64,000 nucleotides of DNA from UBA6059 sp040222235. Its GTDB lineage: Bacteria; Bacteroidota; Bacteroidia; Cytophagales; Cyclobacteriaceae. The stretch spans positions 27,018 to 91,017 of the forward strand of contig JAVKDO010000110.1 of the NCBI GenBank assembly GCA_040222235.1, given 5' to 3'. The first letter of the stretch is position 1, and every line of letters starts with the position of its first letter. The position numbers were made by a program, and so were the translations under genes. Positions 8,407 to 17,026 of this stretch are shown here, piece after piece. The notes below the pieces were generated by a model that ran no database searches, was not told where the DNA came from, and was given only the letters and a program-made list of their open reading frames with translations.

Positions 8407-10065
8407 ATGAAACTTCCCATAATACTAATACTCGATGATGATCCCCAGGTACTGCGCGCGATAGAGCGTGATGTGCGTAAAGAGTTCAGGAAACAATACC
8501 GCGTCCTGAGCACAACTGTGGCTAGCGAAGCACTCGCAACTATAGCTGATCTTAAGCTGAAGAATGAGGTGGTCGCGATGTTCCTGTCTGATCAGCGCAT
8601 GCCCGAGATGCTAGGGGTAGAGTTTCTCGAAAAGGCACGTCAGGTCTATCCAGCAGCGAAGCGGATACTACTAACCGCTTATTCGGATACGGAAGCCGCA
8701 ATCAAGGCGATCAATGACGTGCAATTGGACTACTATCTACTGAAGCCATGGGATCCACCAAGCGAAAAGCTCTATCCAGTGCTTTATGACCAACTCGATG
8801 AATGGCAAAAGCAGTTTGTACCAGAGTTTGAGGGGATTAAAGTCGTGGGTTATCAGTACTCTTCGTTTTCCCATAAAATCAAAGATTTCCTATCGGGCAA
8901 TCTCATTCCCTACCAATGGCTTGATGTCACGAGAAGTACTAAAGCCAATGAGCTAGTCGGGCTCGCCAAGCTCACCGCAGCAGAACTACCCGCGGTATTC
9001 TTTGAGGATGGCAGTCAGCTAGCAAGACCCAGCCTAGCGGAAATAGCAGAAAAAATAGGTCTGCAATCAAAGGCCACTGAAAAGCTCTATGATGTCGCAA
9101 TCATTGGGGCGGGCCCGGCAGGTTTGGCAGCCGGAGTATACGGGGGATCTGAGGGGTTGAAAACTCTGCTCATAGAGAAGCGGGCTCCAGGCGGGCAGGC
9201 GGGGACAAGCAGCCGAATCGAGAATTATTTGGGCTTCCCAAAAGGGCTAAGTGGTGCGGAGCTATCTCATCGTGCGATCACTCAAGCGACCCGATTTGGG
9301 GTAGAGCTGTTATCTCCACAGGAGGTTGCTGAGATTAATATAGAGGGCAACTACAAAAAAATCAAACTCGTCGATGGCAGTGAGGTCAACTGTCGGGCAG
9401 TGGTGATCACCAGTGGCGTAGATTATCGTAAGCATCCGGCTGAGGGTATAGACGACTTCAGCGGTGCAGGCATCTACTATGGTGCGGCCATGAGCGAGTC
9501 GACAGCCTGCCAGGACCAGGATGTTTATATCATTGGTGGGGGAAATTCAGCAGGTCAGGCAGCCATGTACCTTTCGAAATTTGCCTGTAAGGTGCACATT
9601 GCCATCAGGAAGCCTGACCTGAGCGCTAGCATGTCGCAGTATCTGATAGATCAGATCGCCGGTACAGAAAACATCGAAGTGCTGGGCAAGACTAACGTGA
9701 TTGCGGTAGCGGGAGATGGACACCTGGAGAAAGTGACGCTCGAGGATACCGACTCAAAGGAGCAACGAGAGGTAGGTGCGGCTGCAATGTTCATTTTCAT
9801 TGGCGCTAGGCCGTACACGGATTGGATCACTGGTATCATCAAAGATGAAAAAGGCTTTATCGAAACGGGTCAGGCACTTCACAAGTATGATGCATATCAA
9901 AAGACGTGGAAAGTGTCCAGGGAACCGTTCCTGCTGGAAACCAGCATTCCTGGTATTTTTGCAGCTGGAGATGTTCGTGCTGGCGCAATGAATCGAGTGG
10001 CCTCAGCGGTAGGTGAAGGGGCTATGGCAATTAAGTTCGTACACGAGTATCTTACTGAGGTGTAG
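8407..10065 (+). CDS. response-regulator receiver fused to thioredoxin-reductase-like flavoprotein
   Basis: 552 residues. Residues 1-135 are a CheY-type receiver (acidic pair D10-D12, phospho-acceptor D62 in FLSDQRMPE, T90, K113 in LLKPW). Residues about 143-222 look like a thioredoxin/glutaredoxin-fold linker without cysteines (VGYQYSSFSHKIKDFL). Residues about 228-552 are a FAD/NAD(P)-dependent thioredoxin-reductase-like module (GAGPAGLAAG, GGQAG, VYIIGGGNSAGQAA, GIFAAGDVRAG). Where classical TrxB has CxxC there is only one cysteine, C368 in ESTACQDQDV, so it is not a standard disulfide reductase. It is the likely output partner of the cNMP-binding kinase, linking phosphorelay to redox chemistry. 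Confidence 0.88.
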   Translation: MKLPIILILDDDPQVLRAIERDVRKEFRKQYRVLSTTVASEALATIADLKLKNEVVAMFLSDQRMPEMLGVEFLEKARQVYPAAKRILLTAYSDTEAAIKAINDVQLDYYLLKPWDPPSEKLYPVLYDQLDEWQKQFVPEFEGIKVVGYQYSSFSHKIKDFLSGNLIPYQWLDVTRSTKANELVGLAKLTAAELPAVFFEDGSQLARPSLAEIAEKIGLQSKATEKLYDVAIIGAGPAGLAAGVYGGSEGLKTLLIEKRAPGGQAGTSSRIENYLGFPKGLSGAELSHRAITQATRFGVELLSPQEVAEINIEGNYKKIKLVDGSEVNCRAVVITSGVDYRKHPAEGIDDFSGAGIYYGAAMSESTACQDQDVYIIGGGNSAGQAAMYLSKFACKVHIAIRKPDLSASMSQYLIDQIAGTENIEVLGKTNVIAVAGDGHLEKVTLEDTDSKEQREVGAAAMFIFIGARPYTDWITGIIKDEKGFIETGQALHKYDAYQKTWKVSREPFLLETSIPGIFAAGDVRAGAMNRVASAVGEGAMAIKFVHEYLTEV

Positions 10066-10120
10066 AAACAGTTATTTGTTATTTTATTTTTCTAATATTT
10101 TTTGGTACTTTGCCAATATA

Positions 10121-10477
10121 GTGAAGAAGTTTACAGCCATAGCCATTGATGATGACAAGGTCTTTCTGACCATTCTACAAAAGCTCGTGAACAGTATCCG
10201 TTTTGTGGAATTGGTGGAAACACATACCAATCCTGTATCCGGCGCTTTGGCTGTGGTCAATCTTGAGCCTGACTTTCTTTTCCTGGATGTAGAGATGCCC
10301 TATGTGGATGGTTTCGAGACTATTGAGATGCTCAAGCACCGCCCCAAAACCATCGTCATCAGTTCGCATGAATCCTCTCATGAGTCCGTTCAGATGATCA
10401 AACCAGACGCCTTCATATCCAAGCCTATTCACAAGGAAGAACTTGAGGAAATCCTTCTCAGACTGTCGGAAGAGTAA
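10121..10477 (+). CDS. stand-alone LytTR-less receiver-domain protein
   Basis: A single CheY-like receiver of 118 residues if it starts at GTG 10121 (VKKFTAIAIDDD); the frame is open upstream but that part overlaps the flavoprotein gene and does not look like a receiver. Visible residues are the acidic triad IDDDK, the acceptor Asp in DFLFLDVEMPYVDGFE, Ser in VISSHES and Lys in FISKPIH. There is no output domain, so it probably works by protein interaction or as a phosphorelay intermediate, plausibly for the kinase upstream. The upstream text TTTGGTACTTTGCC resembles a Bacteroidota promoter, so it may also have its own transcript. Confidence 0.75.
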   Translation: MKKFTAIAIDDDKVFLTILQKLVNSIRFVELVETHTNPVSGALAVVNLEPDFLFLDVEMPYVDGFETIEMLKHRPKTIVISSHESSHESVQMIKPDAFISKPIHKEELEEILLRLSEE

Positions 10478-10546
10478 ACCACCTTCGATGTAAATTCAGT
10501 TGGTGGTCAGCTGATCCATCACGATCTTCTTCAAAAATCCAACCTT

Positions 10547-13144
10547 ATGAAGAAGCTCCCACTCATCCTGCTGATCCTACTTCCGTGGCTCGCACAAGCG
10601 CAATTACTCAACCCTGAGGCATTCAACGGCTATGCCGGAGGGACTACCTATACTGTCACTGGCAACCACTACCAGTACTATCGACATCTCGCAGAAAGTG
10701 ATCGCGTCTTGCACAACAATTATGGCAAGAGTATCCAAAACAGGGATCTGATTCAGTTGATCATCAGTAGTGAGGAGAATCTGGCTAACATCGAAAAAAT
10801 CAAGGCTGATAATCGAACGCTCACACGACTTGAAGGTGCCCTTTCGGATACGGAGAAGCAGCGTATCTTATCAGAAAACCCTTCAATCCTCTACATCTTC
10901 ATCGTAGATACTGACGAGGAAGCGGGTGTAGAGGTGCTCTCTGAGGTGGCTTATGATCTTGCAACACGAGAGGACGCTACCGCCAAAAGCATTCGTGACA
11001 ATCTGGTCGTAATCATCTCTCCATTAACTAATCCAGACGCTCATGCCCGGTACGTCACCTGGCAAGGACTCTACAACGTACCGGGAGCATCAGTTGATCC
11101 CAATGCTGTCGAGAATAGAGCACACTGGGGTATGAATACCGATGGAAATGCGATCGGCCTGGATGTCAATAGGGATTTTAGCTTCTTTGCGACACCAGAG
11201 ATGTCAGGGCTAGGAGAGCAGATCATGGAGTGGCGACCCAATCTCGTGCTTGATGTACACAGTGGCCCTACGACTCACTTTATTCCACCTTTTTCTCCCC
11301 CCTACCACAAGCTCTGGCCAGAAAAGTCATATAACTGGTGGGTGGAGGTAGCAGAAGAAACCGGTGAAAGATTTGGTGAAAAGGGCTGGTCGCTCTTTAG
11401 TCGCAATCAATTTGATGGGGTGAGCCATGTCGGCTTTGGTCTTTCCTGGGCGATGCTCGGCCCAAGTTTGAGTTCATTTCTCTTTGAGACTTTTGGTGGT
11501 CGACCAGGCCGTACCACTGCATTTGTCCGCACGGACGGCACATTGGCAACTATGCGCATGGCGATGGACAGGCACGCAGAGGGAGCTTGGACGTTGATGG
11601 AGGTAGCTGCTAGGGAAAAAGAAAGGCTTATGGAAGACACCTATCAGGCGCAGCTCAAGGGCCTAATGGATGCTCGAAACAGTGCCCTCAAACACATCAT
11701 CATCCCTGCAGAGCAAGATCCATCTAGGGTGAATCGGATGATCGAGCGACTCAAAATCCAAGATATTGAAGTCAAACAAGCTCAGGCTGACTTTACAGCA
11801 GTGTCCACCAGCTACGATCGCTCCTCGACCAACATAAAAAAGTCTTACAAGACAGGAGACTATATCATTGATCTGGATCAACCGCAGGCTCGTTTAGTAA
11901 GGTCATTTTTTGATCCCAGCATCGATGACGACAACCCGGAGACTTGGGTGCCTGCCGGAAGAAATATGCCTTTCTACGATGTGACCTGGAACACCTATCC
12001 ACTCATTTTCGGCGTAGAAGCATATCATACCGGTAGCGCTCTTAGTGTTAACACAGATGTCGCTACTATGATAGAAGCACAGTCGTCCATGCCAGCCAAG
12101 TCGTATGCCTACTTCTTGACTCCTGACCAGGAATCCAGTTACAAACTTGTGATGAAAATGTCCCAGGAAGGCTACAAATGGAGAGTCTTCAAGAGCTGGT
12201 TTCAAATAGGAGATCAGACTTACCCTAAAGGCACTTTCGCGGCATTGTCACTGCGAAACCCTGAGCATTTCTATGAGCGATTAGTCGAGCTCTCCAAAGA
12301 GTATAAGGTAGAAGTTAATACTGCCAAAAACCCATTTACAGATGGCGGAGTGACCTTTGGCGATGATGTCAGGCTCGCGCCAATCAAGCAGCCCAAAGTC
12401 GCGGTACTGGCTGACTGGCCAGTCATGCAGGATCATTACTATGGTGGCATCAGGAGTGTGCTGGAGCGTGACTATGACTTCACCTTCTCGCCGGTGATGC
12501 TCCCCACCCTCAATGGCGGTGACCTATCGCAATATACTACTATCGTACTCCCCAATGCAGGGCTTGATATTCGTGGAGGTCCAGGTTTTAGCAAAGGGTA
12601 TAAGGGCACACTGAAGCTCGACAATCTGAGAGACTATGTTCTGAACGGAGGAACATTGATCGCGTCACATGCCGCCGGAGAAGTCATTGCCAATGATGAA
12701 GTACTCGGAGCTGGAGTGACGTTCGAAGGGTTTGCTGAGTACTCCAACGGTACGATCCTCCAGGGCGCATTCACCAACACCGAGGCAATACCCACTGAGC
12801 GCGTCGCATGGCAGCCAGGTATGAATGAAATGGGACAGTCTATTCTGGCTACAGGCTATAGCGCCAAGACGATGGGACTACCTGCTGCCTACCCTATCGT
12901 GCTCACTGCTGAAAATAAGGATAATGTAGTCCTGTCCTACGGAGCTAGTAAGTCGGAGCTCCTGCTGGATGGGTTCATGCTAGACGAAGACAAAGAAAAA
13001 CTGGCTGGTGCGCCTTACATGCTTAGAACCAAAGTCGGCCAAGGTCATGTGGTCTACTTCGCCTCTGATCCTACCTTCCGAGGCTATTGGTACAGCATTC
13101 ACAAACTTTTCTTGAATGCCATCCTGCTTGGCGATCATGAGTAG
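10547..13144 (+). CDS. secreted M14-like zinc carboxypeptidase family protein, zinc site altered
   Basis: 865 residues with a signal peptide (MKKLPLILLILLPWLAQAQ). The fold features of the Bacteroidota M14 family are present: distal histidine H238 in LVLDVHSGPTTHF, GLDVNRDF (206-211) and the late Glu region SFLFETFGGRPGR. The proximal HxxE zinc motif, normally NVHGNE, reads IVDTDE here, so the first ligand is D121 instead of His while E124 stays. The C-terminal 250 residues look like a glutamine-amidotransferase/ThuA-type Rossmann domain. The protein is probably periplasmic or secreted; activity is doubtful or altered. Confidence 0.8.
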   Translation: MKKLPLILLILLPWLAQAQLLNPEAFNGYAGGTTYTVTGNHYQYYRHLAESDRVLHNNYGKSIQNRDLIQLIISSEENLANIEKIKADNRTLTRLEGALSDTEKQRILSENPSILYIFIVDTDEEAGVEVLSEVAYDLATREDATAKSIRDNLVVIISPLTNPDAHARYVTWQGLYNVPGASVDPNAVENRAHWGMNTDGNAIGLDVNRDFSFFATPEMSGLGEQIMEWRPNLVLDVHSGPTTHFIPPFSPPYHKLWPEKSYNWWVEVAEETGERFGEKGWSLFSRNQFDGVSHVGFGLSWAMLGPSLSSFLFETFGGRPGRTTAFVRTDGTLATMRMAMDRHAEGAWTLMEVAAREKERLMEDTYQAQLKGLMDARNSALKHIIIPAEQDPSRVNRMIERLKIQDIEVKQAQADFTAVSTSYDRSSTNIKKSYKTGDYIIDLDQPQARLVRSFFDPSIDDDNPETWVPAGRNMPFYDVTWNTYPLIFGVEAYHTGSALSVNTDVATMIEAQSSMPAKSYAYFLTPDQESSYKLVMKMSQEGYKWRVFKSWFQIGDQTYPKGTFAALSLRNPEHFYERLVELSKEYKVEVNTAKNPFTDGGVTFGDDVRLAPIKQPKVAVLADWPVMQDHYYGGIRSVLERDYDFTFSPVMLPTLNGGDLSQYTTIVLPNAGLDIRGGPGFSKGYKGTLKLDNLRDYVLNGGTLIASHAAGEVIANDEVLGAGVTFEGFAEYSNGTILQGAFTNTEAIPTERVAWQPGMNEMGQSILATGYSAKTMGLPAAYPIVLTAENKDNVVLSYGASKSELLLDGFMLDEDKEKLAGAPYMLRTKVGQGHVVYFASDPTFRGYWYSIHKLFLNAILLGDHE

Positions 13145-13178
13145 TTGAATTTATCCGCTCGTAACGGTGTTTTGAAAT

Positions 13179-13349
13179 ATGGGCACTTGGATCTTCATAC
13201 TATTTCTGATCCTACCGGGAATCATCAGTCTCGTACTAGCACGGTACTATCACCAGTCCTACTTTGAGTGGCTGATGTGGGTATTGATCCTTGGGCCTTT
13301 GGCACTCCCCATCCAGTTGTGGAGAGGTCATAAGGGTAGTACTTCTTAA
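13179..13349 (+). CDS. small membrane protein, 56 residues
   Basis: An ATG at 13179 opens a 56-codon frame with two hydrophobic segments, IFILFLILPGIISLVLA (about residues 5-21) and WLMWVLILGPLALPIQL (31-47), joined by a short YYHQSYFE turn, with a basic C-terminus. It lies 34 bases after the M14-like gene on the same strand. The hydrophobic two-helix hairpin and positive-inside pattern argue it is real. I do not recognise a family. It contains CCTACCGGGAA (13211-13221), a one-base-longer variant of the recurrent word described in the findings. Confidence 0.55.
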   Translation: MGTWIFILFLILPGIISLVLARYYHQSYFEWLMWVLILGPLALPIQLWRGHKGSTS

Positions 13350-13390
13350 ACCAATCTAATGTGCAGCTGCCTTGAAACAGTAGTTTTATA

Positions 13391-13428
13391 CTGTAATACA
13401 GATATACTATATTCGTATTATAGTATAT
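13391..13428 (+). promoter_or_regulatory. double-palindrome operator upstream of higBA
   Basis: Two symmetric elements abut: an 11-bp palindrome CTGTAATACAG (13391-13401) and a perfect 10-bp inverted repeat, ATATACTATA at 13402-13411 and its complement at 13419-13428, separated by 7 bases. The second ends 4 bases before the toxin ATG at 13433. Xre-type antitoxins of this family bind such palindromes to autorepress their operon, so I infer two HigA operator sites. Confidence 0.6.
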
Positions 13429-13432
13429 AGTT

Positions 13433-13714
13433 ATGATACTAACCTATGCATGCAAGGATACCGAAAGAATTGGAAAAGGAGAATCCACGAAAAAATGGAA
13501 CAAACAGGTGCAAACGATAGCCATGAGGAAACTTGCCTATCTCAATGCAGCAGTCAGTTTAAGGGATTTACAGATCCCTCCTTCGAATAGGCTTCACCAA
13601 CTACAGGGTGATCTTAAAGGCTATTATTCGATTAGTATCAACATGCAATGGAGAATCATTTTTCTGTGGGATAATGGAAATGCATTCGAAGTAAAAATCG
13701 TAGACTACCACTAA
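13433..13714 (+). CDS. higB: HigB/GraT-family toxin (RelE/ParE superfamily)
   Basis: The 93-residue protein starts MILTYACKDTERIGKGEST and has the family core MRKLAYLNAAVSLRDLQIPPSNRLHQL interrupted only by expected variation, then GYYSISINMQWRIIFLW and the C-terminal VKIVDYH. It is very close in layout to GraT and HigB toxins, ribosome-dependent mRNA interferases that inhibit translation. The toxin precedes the antitoxin by 10 bases, the normal HigBA order. A double palindrome upstream probably controls the pair. Confidence 0.92.
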   Translation: MILTYACKDTERIGKGESTKKWNKQVQTIAMRKLAYLNAAVSLRDLQIPPSNRLHQLQGDLKGYYSISINMQWRIIFLWDNGNAFEVKIVDYH

Positions 13715-13724
13715 TGGAGAAGAT

Positions 13725-14021
13725 ATGAATGAATTAATTAACATTCACCCAGGTACCATATTACAAAAGGACTTTCTCGAGCCCATGGGTATCACTGCCT
13801 ATCGATTGGCCAAGTCAATAGGGGTGCAACAGACGAGAATCAGTCAGATCATCAAAGGAAATACTAGCATCACCGCAGATATGGCAACCAGACTAGGCAA
13901 GTATTTTGGGACTTCAGCGGAGGTGTGGATGAACCTCCAGTCTCAATATGACATTCGTAAAACACAACTGAAGAACAAAGAGGTGTTAGACCAAATTACG
14001 CCTATGGAATCCGCTATATAG
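13725..14021 (+). CDS. higA: HigA/GraA-family antitoxin, Xre helix-turn-helix
   Basis: The 98-residue protein starts MNELINIHPGTILQKDFLEP, the usual HigA opening, and carries an Xre-type helix-turn-helix (about residues 25-70: AYRLAKSIGVQQTRISQIIK, then ADMATRLGKYFGTSAEVWMNLQ). It neutralises the upstream toxin and represses the operon. The spacing of 10 bases implies co-transcription. Full length for the family; no sign of damage. Confidence 0.92.
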   Translation: MNELINIHPGTILQKDFLEPMGITAYRLAKSIGVQQTRISQIIKGNTSITADMATRLGKYFGTSAEVWMNLQSQYDIRKTQLKNKEVLDQITPMESAI

Positions 14022-14103
14022 TGGTGGTTTCATTCGTCACTATCAGCATGGAATTCGAATTGAAGAATGTCTCATCAAGACGAGACTCGAACCTATCGGT
14101 TAA

Positions 14104-14559
14104 CTAGAGCAACTTCTTCATTGCCATCATATACCCAAGGTGCAGTGCCTCATGGCTGTTATTGAACTGCATAGCATCAGTCGTGCTCCGCAGCGTAACA
14201 CCAAAGCTCGTTGGGTATTCTTTGTACTCACCAAATTTACCTTCGCCCCAATCAGCGGCCGTTTGATCGACCAAAGTAAGAAGCTGTTCTTTAATGGCAG
14301 TGATCTCCTCTTCTGAGATAGGTGCCTCAGGCTTGGTTCCCTTCCTATACCGATCAATCAATTCGTCAGACAGGTAGCCAGGCAAGCCCGAAAGCCGATA
14401 GACCAAAAGCTGCTGCGTAACAAGCACATGACCTAGGTTCCAAGCAAGGTTATTGCCATACCCTACCGGAATATGGTTGAGTTGCTCAGTTGAAAAGGCC
14501 TCAACAAGGCGGATAATATTGTCGCGCGTCACGCGCTGTGTTTCAAAAATCTGTTCCAT
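14104..14559 (-). CDS. DinB family protein
   Basis: A 151-residue DinB-like four-helix-bundle protein. The three metal-ligand histidines typical of the fold can be assigned to GHVLVTQQLL (about residue 48) and HEALHLGYMM (about 135 and 139). Bacteroidota carry many such proteins, thought to be thiol-dependent metalloenzymes or detoxification enzymes; the substrate here is unknown. It stands alone, downstream of the M24 peptidase gene on the same strand, but a hairpin terminator separates the two. Confidence 0.85.
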   Translation of the reverse strand: MEQIFETQRVTRDNIIRLVEAFSTEQLNHIPVGYGNNLAWNLGHVLVTQQLLVYRLSGLPGYLSDELIDRYRKGTKPEAPISEEEITAIKEQLLTLVDQTAADWGEGKFGEYKEYPTSFGVTLRSTTDAMQFNNSHEALHLGYMMAMKKLL

Positions 14560-14574
14560 AGGGCACTAAAATTA

Positions 14575-14606
14575 GCAAAGCTGCTCCTATTCGTGGGCAG
14601 CTCTGC
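14575..14606 (-). terminator. probable terminator of the M24 peptidase gene
   Basis: Arms GCAAAGCTGC (14575-14584) and GCAGCTCTGC (14597-14606) form a 10-bp stem with one mismatch and a 12-base loop. On the minus strand the stem is followed by TAATTTTAG. It lies 23 bases after the M24 stop codon. Confidence 0.5.
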
Positions 14607-14628
14607 TTCATCTATTTCTAATCTCTAA

Positions 14629-15993
14629 TCAATTACCCAGATGGCTATTTCTTCTTGGGATAAGGATCCACTCCTTAGCCCGGCCATCGATGAATCGTAT
14701 GCCGCCTGGCGTAAAGATTGCCTCCTCTTCAAGTGCAATTCTGACCTTCTGATCACCCCATTGTGAGATAGGCACCTTGGCATTGAGCTCAATAGAGTAA
14801 GCAGTATTGGGTCGAAGTGGCCACTCAGCGGCTCCCTTGATAAACTCCTGCTTTTCCGATAGGCCGATCGTAGGGCCAGCGCCATGACCGTGATATCCAA
14901 TGGGATGTGTATAAATGGTACCATCGATACCTTCTTTCTTCATTTGGTCGAGCGCTCCGAGCAGGATATCATTGCCACTCCTACCTTCTGCATAGTTCTC
15001 CAGTAGGATATCCTGGAGTCGATTGCCGGTAGCCAATGCTTTCTTGAAGTGGTCCGGCACATCCGTCTCACCAGGGCGAAGCACATAGGCGTTCTCCTGA
15101 GTGTCAGTATTCAGTCTCAAATAGGTAATGCCAAAGTCGCACCAGAGCAAGTCGCCATATTGGATAACTTCCTCGTCATTGCGGTAGCTGATGATCTCAT
15201 TCTTATCTTCATCGTACCGCTGAATCGTCACAGATGGGAAGAACCAATCCGTCAACTTGAATTCTCTTACACGCTCGCGCATCCACCAGCGCACATCTGT
15301 TACGGTAGTGACACCAGGGGTAATTACTTTTTGCGAAAAAGCTTCTGCTATGATCGTATGCGCCACATTACAGGTCTGCTCGTAAAGATCGATTTCTCGC
15401 TCAGTGCGTGTCTCCAGCCACCTGACTGCAACGCCTCCGCCCTCGTGAATCCTGTCAGCATACTTCTTAGGCAACTTGCTCATCATGCCTCTGTAGTCCG
15501 TAGTTGCCAAACCGTCTGCATGCTTGAAGTTTTCAGATATGTTGACCGCTATCTTCTTAGGGTCTTTTGAGGAGATTAGGTCCGCTAACGCCTGCCACTG
15601 ATCCTCCTCATACCACTTGGCTGGACTCTCCTTTGGTGTCCATGCCTTGGTATAGCCTGGGATACCGTGCTTTTGTACGTAGTACCGCTCCACCGGAGCT
15701 CCTGGCTTAGACTGATAAAACACCAAGATCGTCCTACGACGGGCATTGATCCACCATGAAGGCTTTAGCGACCAAAAGACTGGGTCTTCATTGTACTCAC
15801 GCGTGATTACAAGCCACATATCCGCACCCTCCTCCTCCATAAGACCAGGAAGTAGGTTGGTCAGACGATCTTCAAGAATCTCGTCCATGACTGCTCCACG
15901 CTCTCTAAGCGAAAGGAGGTTGGGCATTACTTGTTGGCCAAAGATGGGACTGATACCCACCAGTATAAGGAGAATTATGAGCCTGATTTTCAT
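14629..15993 (-). CDS. secreted M24 family metallopeptidase (Xaa-Pro aminopeptidase-like)
   Basis: Start placed at ATG 15993, giving 454 residues with a signal peptide (MKIRLIILLILVGISPIFGQ). The C-terminal creatinase/pita-bread domain shows the five dinuclear metal ligands in order: Asp in LLWCDFGITY, Asp in LNTDTQENAY, His in PIGYHGHGAGP, Glu in AYSIELNAKV and Glu in RIALEEEAIF. The N-terminal half is the smaller domain of the Xaa-Pro peptidase family. It should remove N-terminal residues before proline in the periplasm, which complements the DPP-IV encoded nearby. Monocistronic, with its own terminator. Confidence 0.88.
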   Translation of the reverse strand: MKIRLIILLILVGISPIFGQQVMPNLLSLRERGAVMDEILEDRLTNLLPGLMEEEGADMWLVITREYNEDPVFWSLKPSWWINARRRTILVFYQSKPGAPVERYYVQKHGIPGYTKAWTPKESPAKWYEEDQWQALADLISSKDPKKIAVNISENFKHADGLATTDYRGMMSKLPKKYADRIHEGGGVAVRWLETRTEREIDLYEQTCNVAHTIIAEAFSQKVITPGVTTVTDVRWWMRERVREFKLTDWFFPSVTIQRYDEDKNEIISYRNDEEVIQYGDLLWCDFGITYLRLNTDTQENAYVLRPGETDVPDHFKKALATGNRLQDILLENYAEGRSGNDILLGALDQMKKEGIDGTIYTHPIGYHGHGAGPTIGLSEKQEFIKGAAEWPLRPNTAYSIELNAKVPISQWGDQKVRIALEEEAIFTPGGIRFIDGRAKEWILIPRRNSHLGN

Positions 15994-16075
15994 ATTTTTT
16001 ATTTGAAAGCTAGCCAAGGATTCTCCCTTCCTCAAGTGCTTTTACATCAGAGGAAACTTTGCTGAACAAGCCAAT

Positions 16076-16909
16076 CTACTGGTGGATGGCCAGCAGGGGT
16101 ACCTTGAGCTGCATGGCGATTTTTTTGGTCATACTACCGTGAAATATGCGCTCCAACAGTCCGTGTTGATGCGGCATCATTACCAACATATCCAGACCTT
16201 GCTCTTCTACAAACTGAATGATCCCTTGTTCGATCTTGTCCACAGCCACCTGATGAAATTCAAACTTGGATTGACCGATGACCTTCTTCAATATTTTAGC
16301 AGTACGGCTTTTGTCAAACGCCATGGCCTCATCACTATGGTGTACATTGAATACGACCAGCTCAGCAGTCAATGTCTCCATCAGGTGTTTTACTATTTCA
16401 AGCTTCTTCGGCATTGTGACCTTATGAAAGTCGGCAGCATAACCAATACGGGTGACATTGAGGTGCGAGATGTTTTCAGGTATGACCAGGACAGGCAGTC
16501 TACAGGAAGAAATTACCTCGCTAGAGATACTCCCTAGCCATCGCTCCAGACGATCATGAGACCCTTTGGTACCCATAATAACCATGTCTATCTTTTTACT
16601 CTCGATCTCCTCCTGAATTGCGACAGTCACTTGACCCACGACATCCTTGACGTGATAGTTGACCACCTTCAGGCCTGGTATTTCATCTTCTAGTGCTTCG
16701 AAGGATTGATGAACCTCATCATGGCTCTCCTCCAGCATCGGCTCGATGATCACATGGCTGCCAATATCAGGATGAGGCGCGGGCATGGCAATGACATTAA
16801 GCAGATGCAAATGTGCCTCCCAGCGCGCAGCAAGCTCTACGGCTACTTTCACTGCATTTTTAGAGCAGGGTGAGAAATCTATGGGGATGAGTATGTTCTG
16901 AACGTCCAT
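16076..16909 (-). CDS. tandem UspA universal stress protein
   Basis: 277 residues with two UspA domains (about 1-145 and 150-277). The first starts NILIPIDFSPCSKNAVKVAVEL and contains VIMGTKGSHDRLERWLGSISSEV, the ATP-binding type G-2x-G-9x-G(S/T) pattern; the second ends MPHQHGLLERIFHGSMTKKIAMQ with a degenerate version. Cytoplasmic stress or nucleotide-sensing role. It is divergent from the membrane cyclase gene across a 117-base gap that has a GACAATTGTC palindrome (16988-16997). Confidence 0.9.
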   Translation of the reverse strand: MDVQNILIPIDFSPCSKNAVKVAVELAARWEAHLHLLNVIAMPAPHPDIGSHVIIEPMLEESHDEVHQSFEALEDEIPGLKVVNYHVKDVVGQVTVAIQEEIESKKIDMVIMGTKGSHDRLERWLGSISSEVISSCRLPVLVIPENISHLNVTRIGYAADFHKVTMPKKLEIVKHLMETLTAELVVFNVHHSDEAMAFDKSRTAKILKKVIGQSKFEFHQVAVDKIEQGIIQFVEEQGLDMLVMMPHQHGLLERIFHGSMTKKIAMQLKVPLLAIHQ

Positions 16910-17026
16910 GATCTTGCCGTTTGATTGAAGTCGTCAAAGTAGACAGTCCGGTGATAGGTTAGAATGATCATAGCAAGTCGATGAGGTGACAATTGTCAGT
17001 TCGGATAATTGTACACATATTCGTAA

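Noticed and set aside
10013..10120. Longer start for the stand-alone receiver
   Set aside because: The extra residues overlap the flavoprotein gene and do not resemble a receiver; GTG 10121 begins directly before the first receiver strand.
16988..16997. Palindrome GACAATTGTC upstream of the cyclase gene
   Set aside because: Ten-base palindromes of this kind are expected by chance; no second copy or other support.
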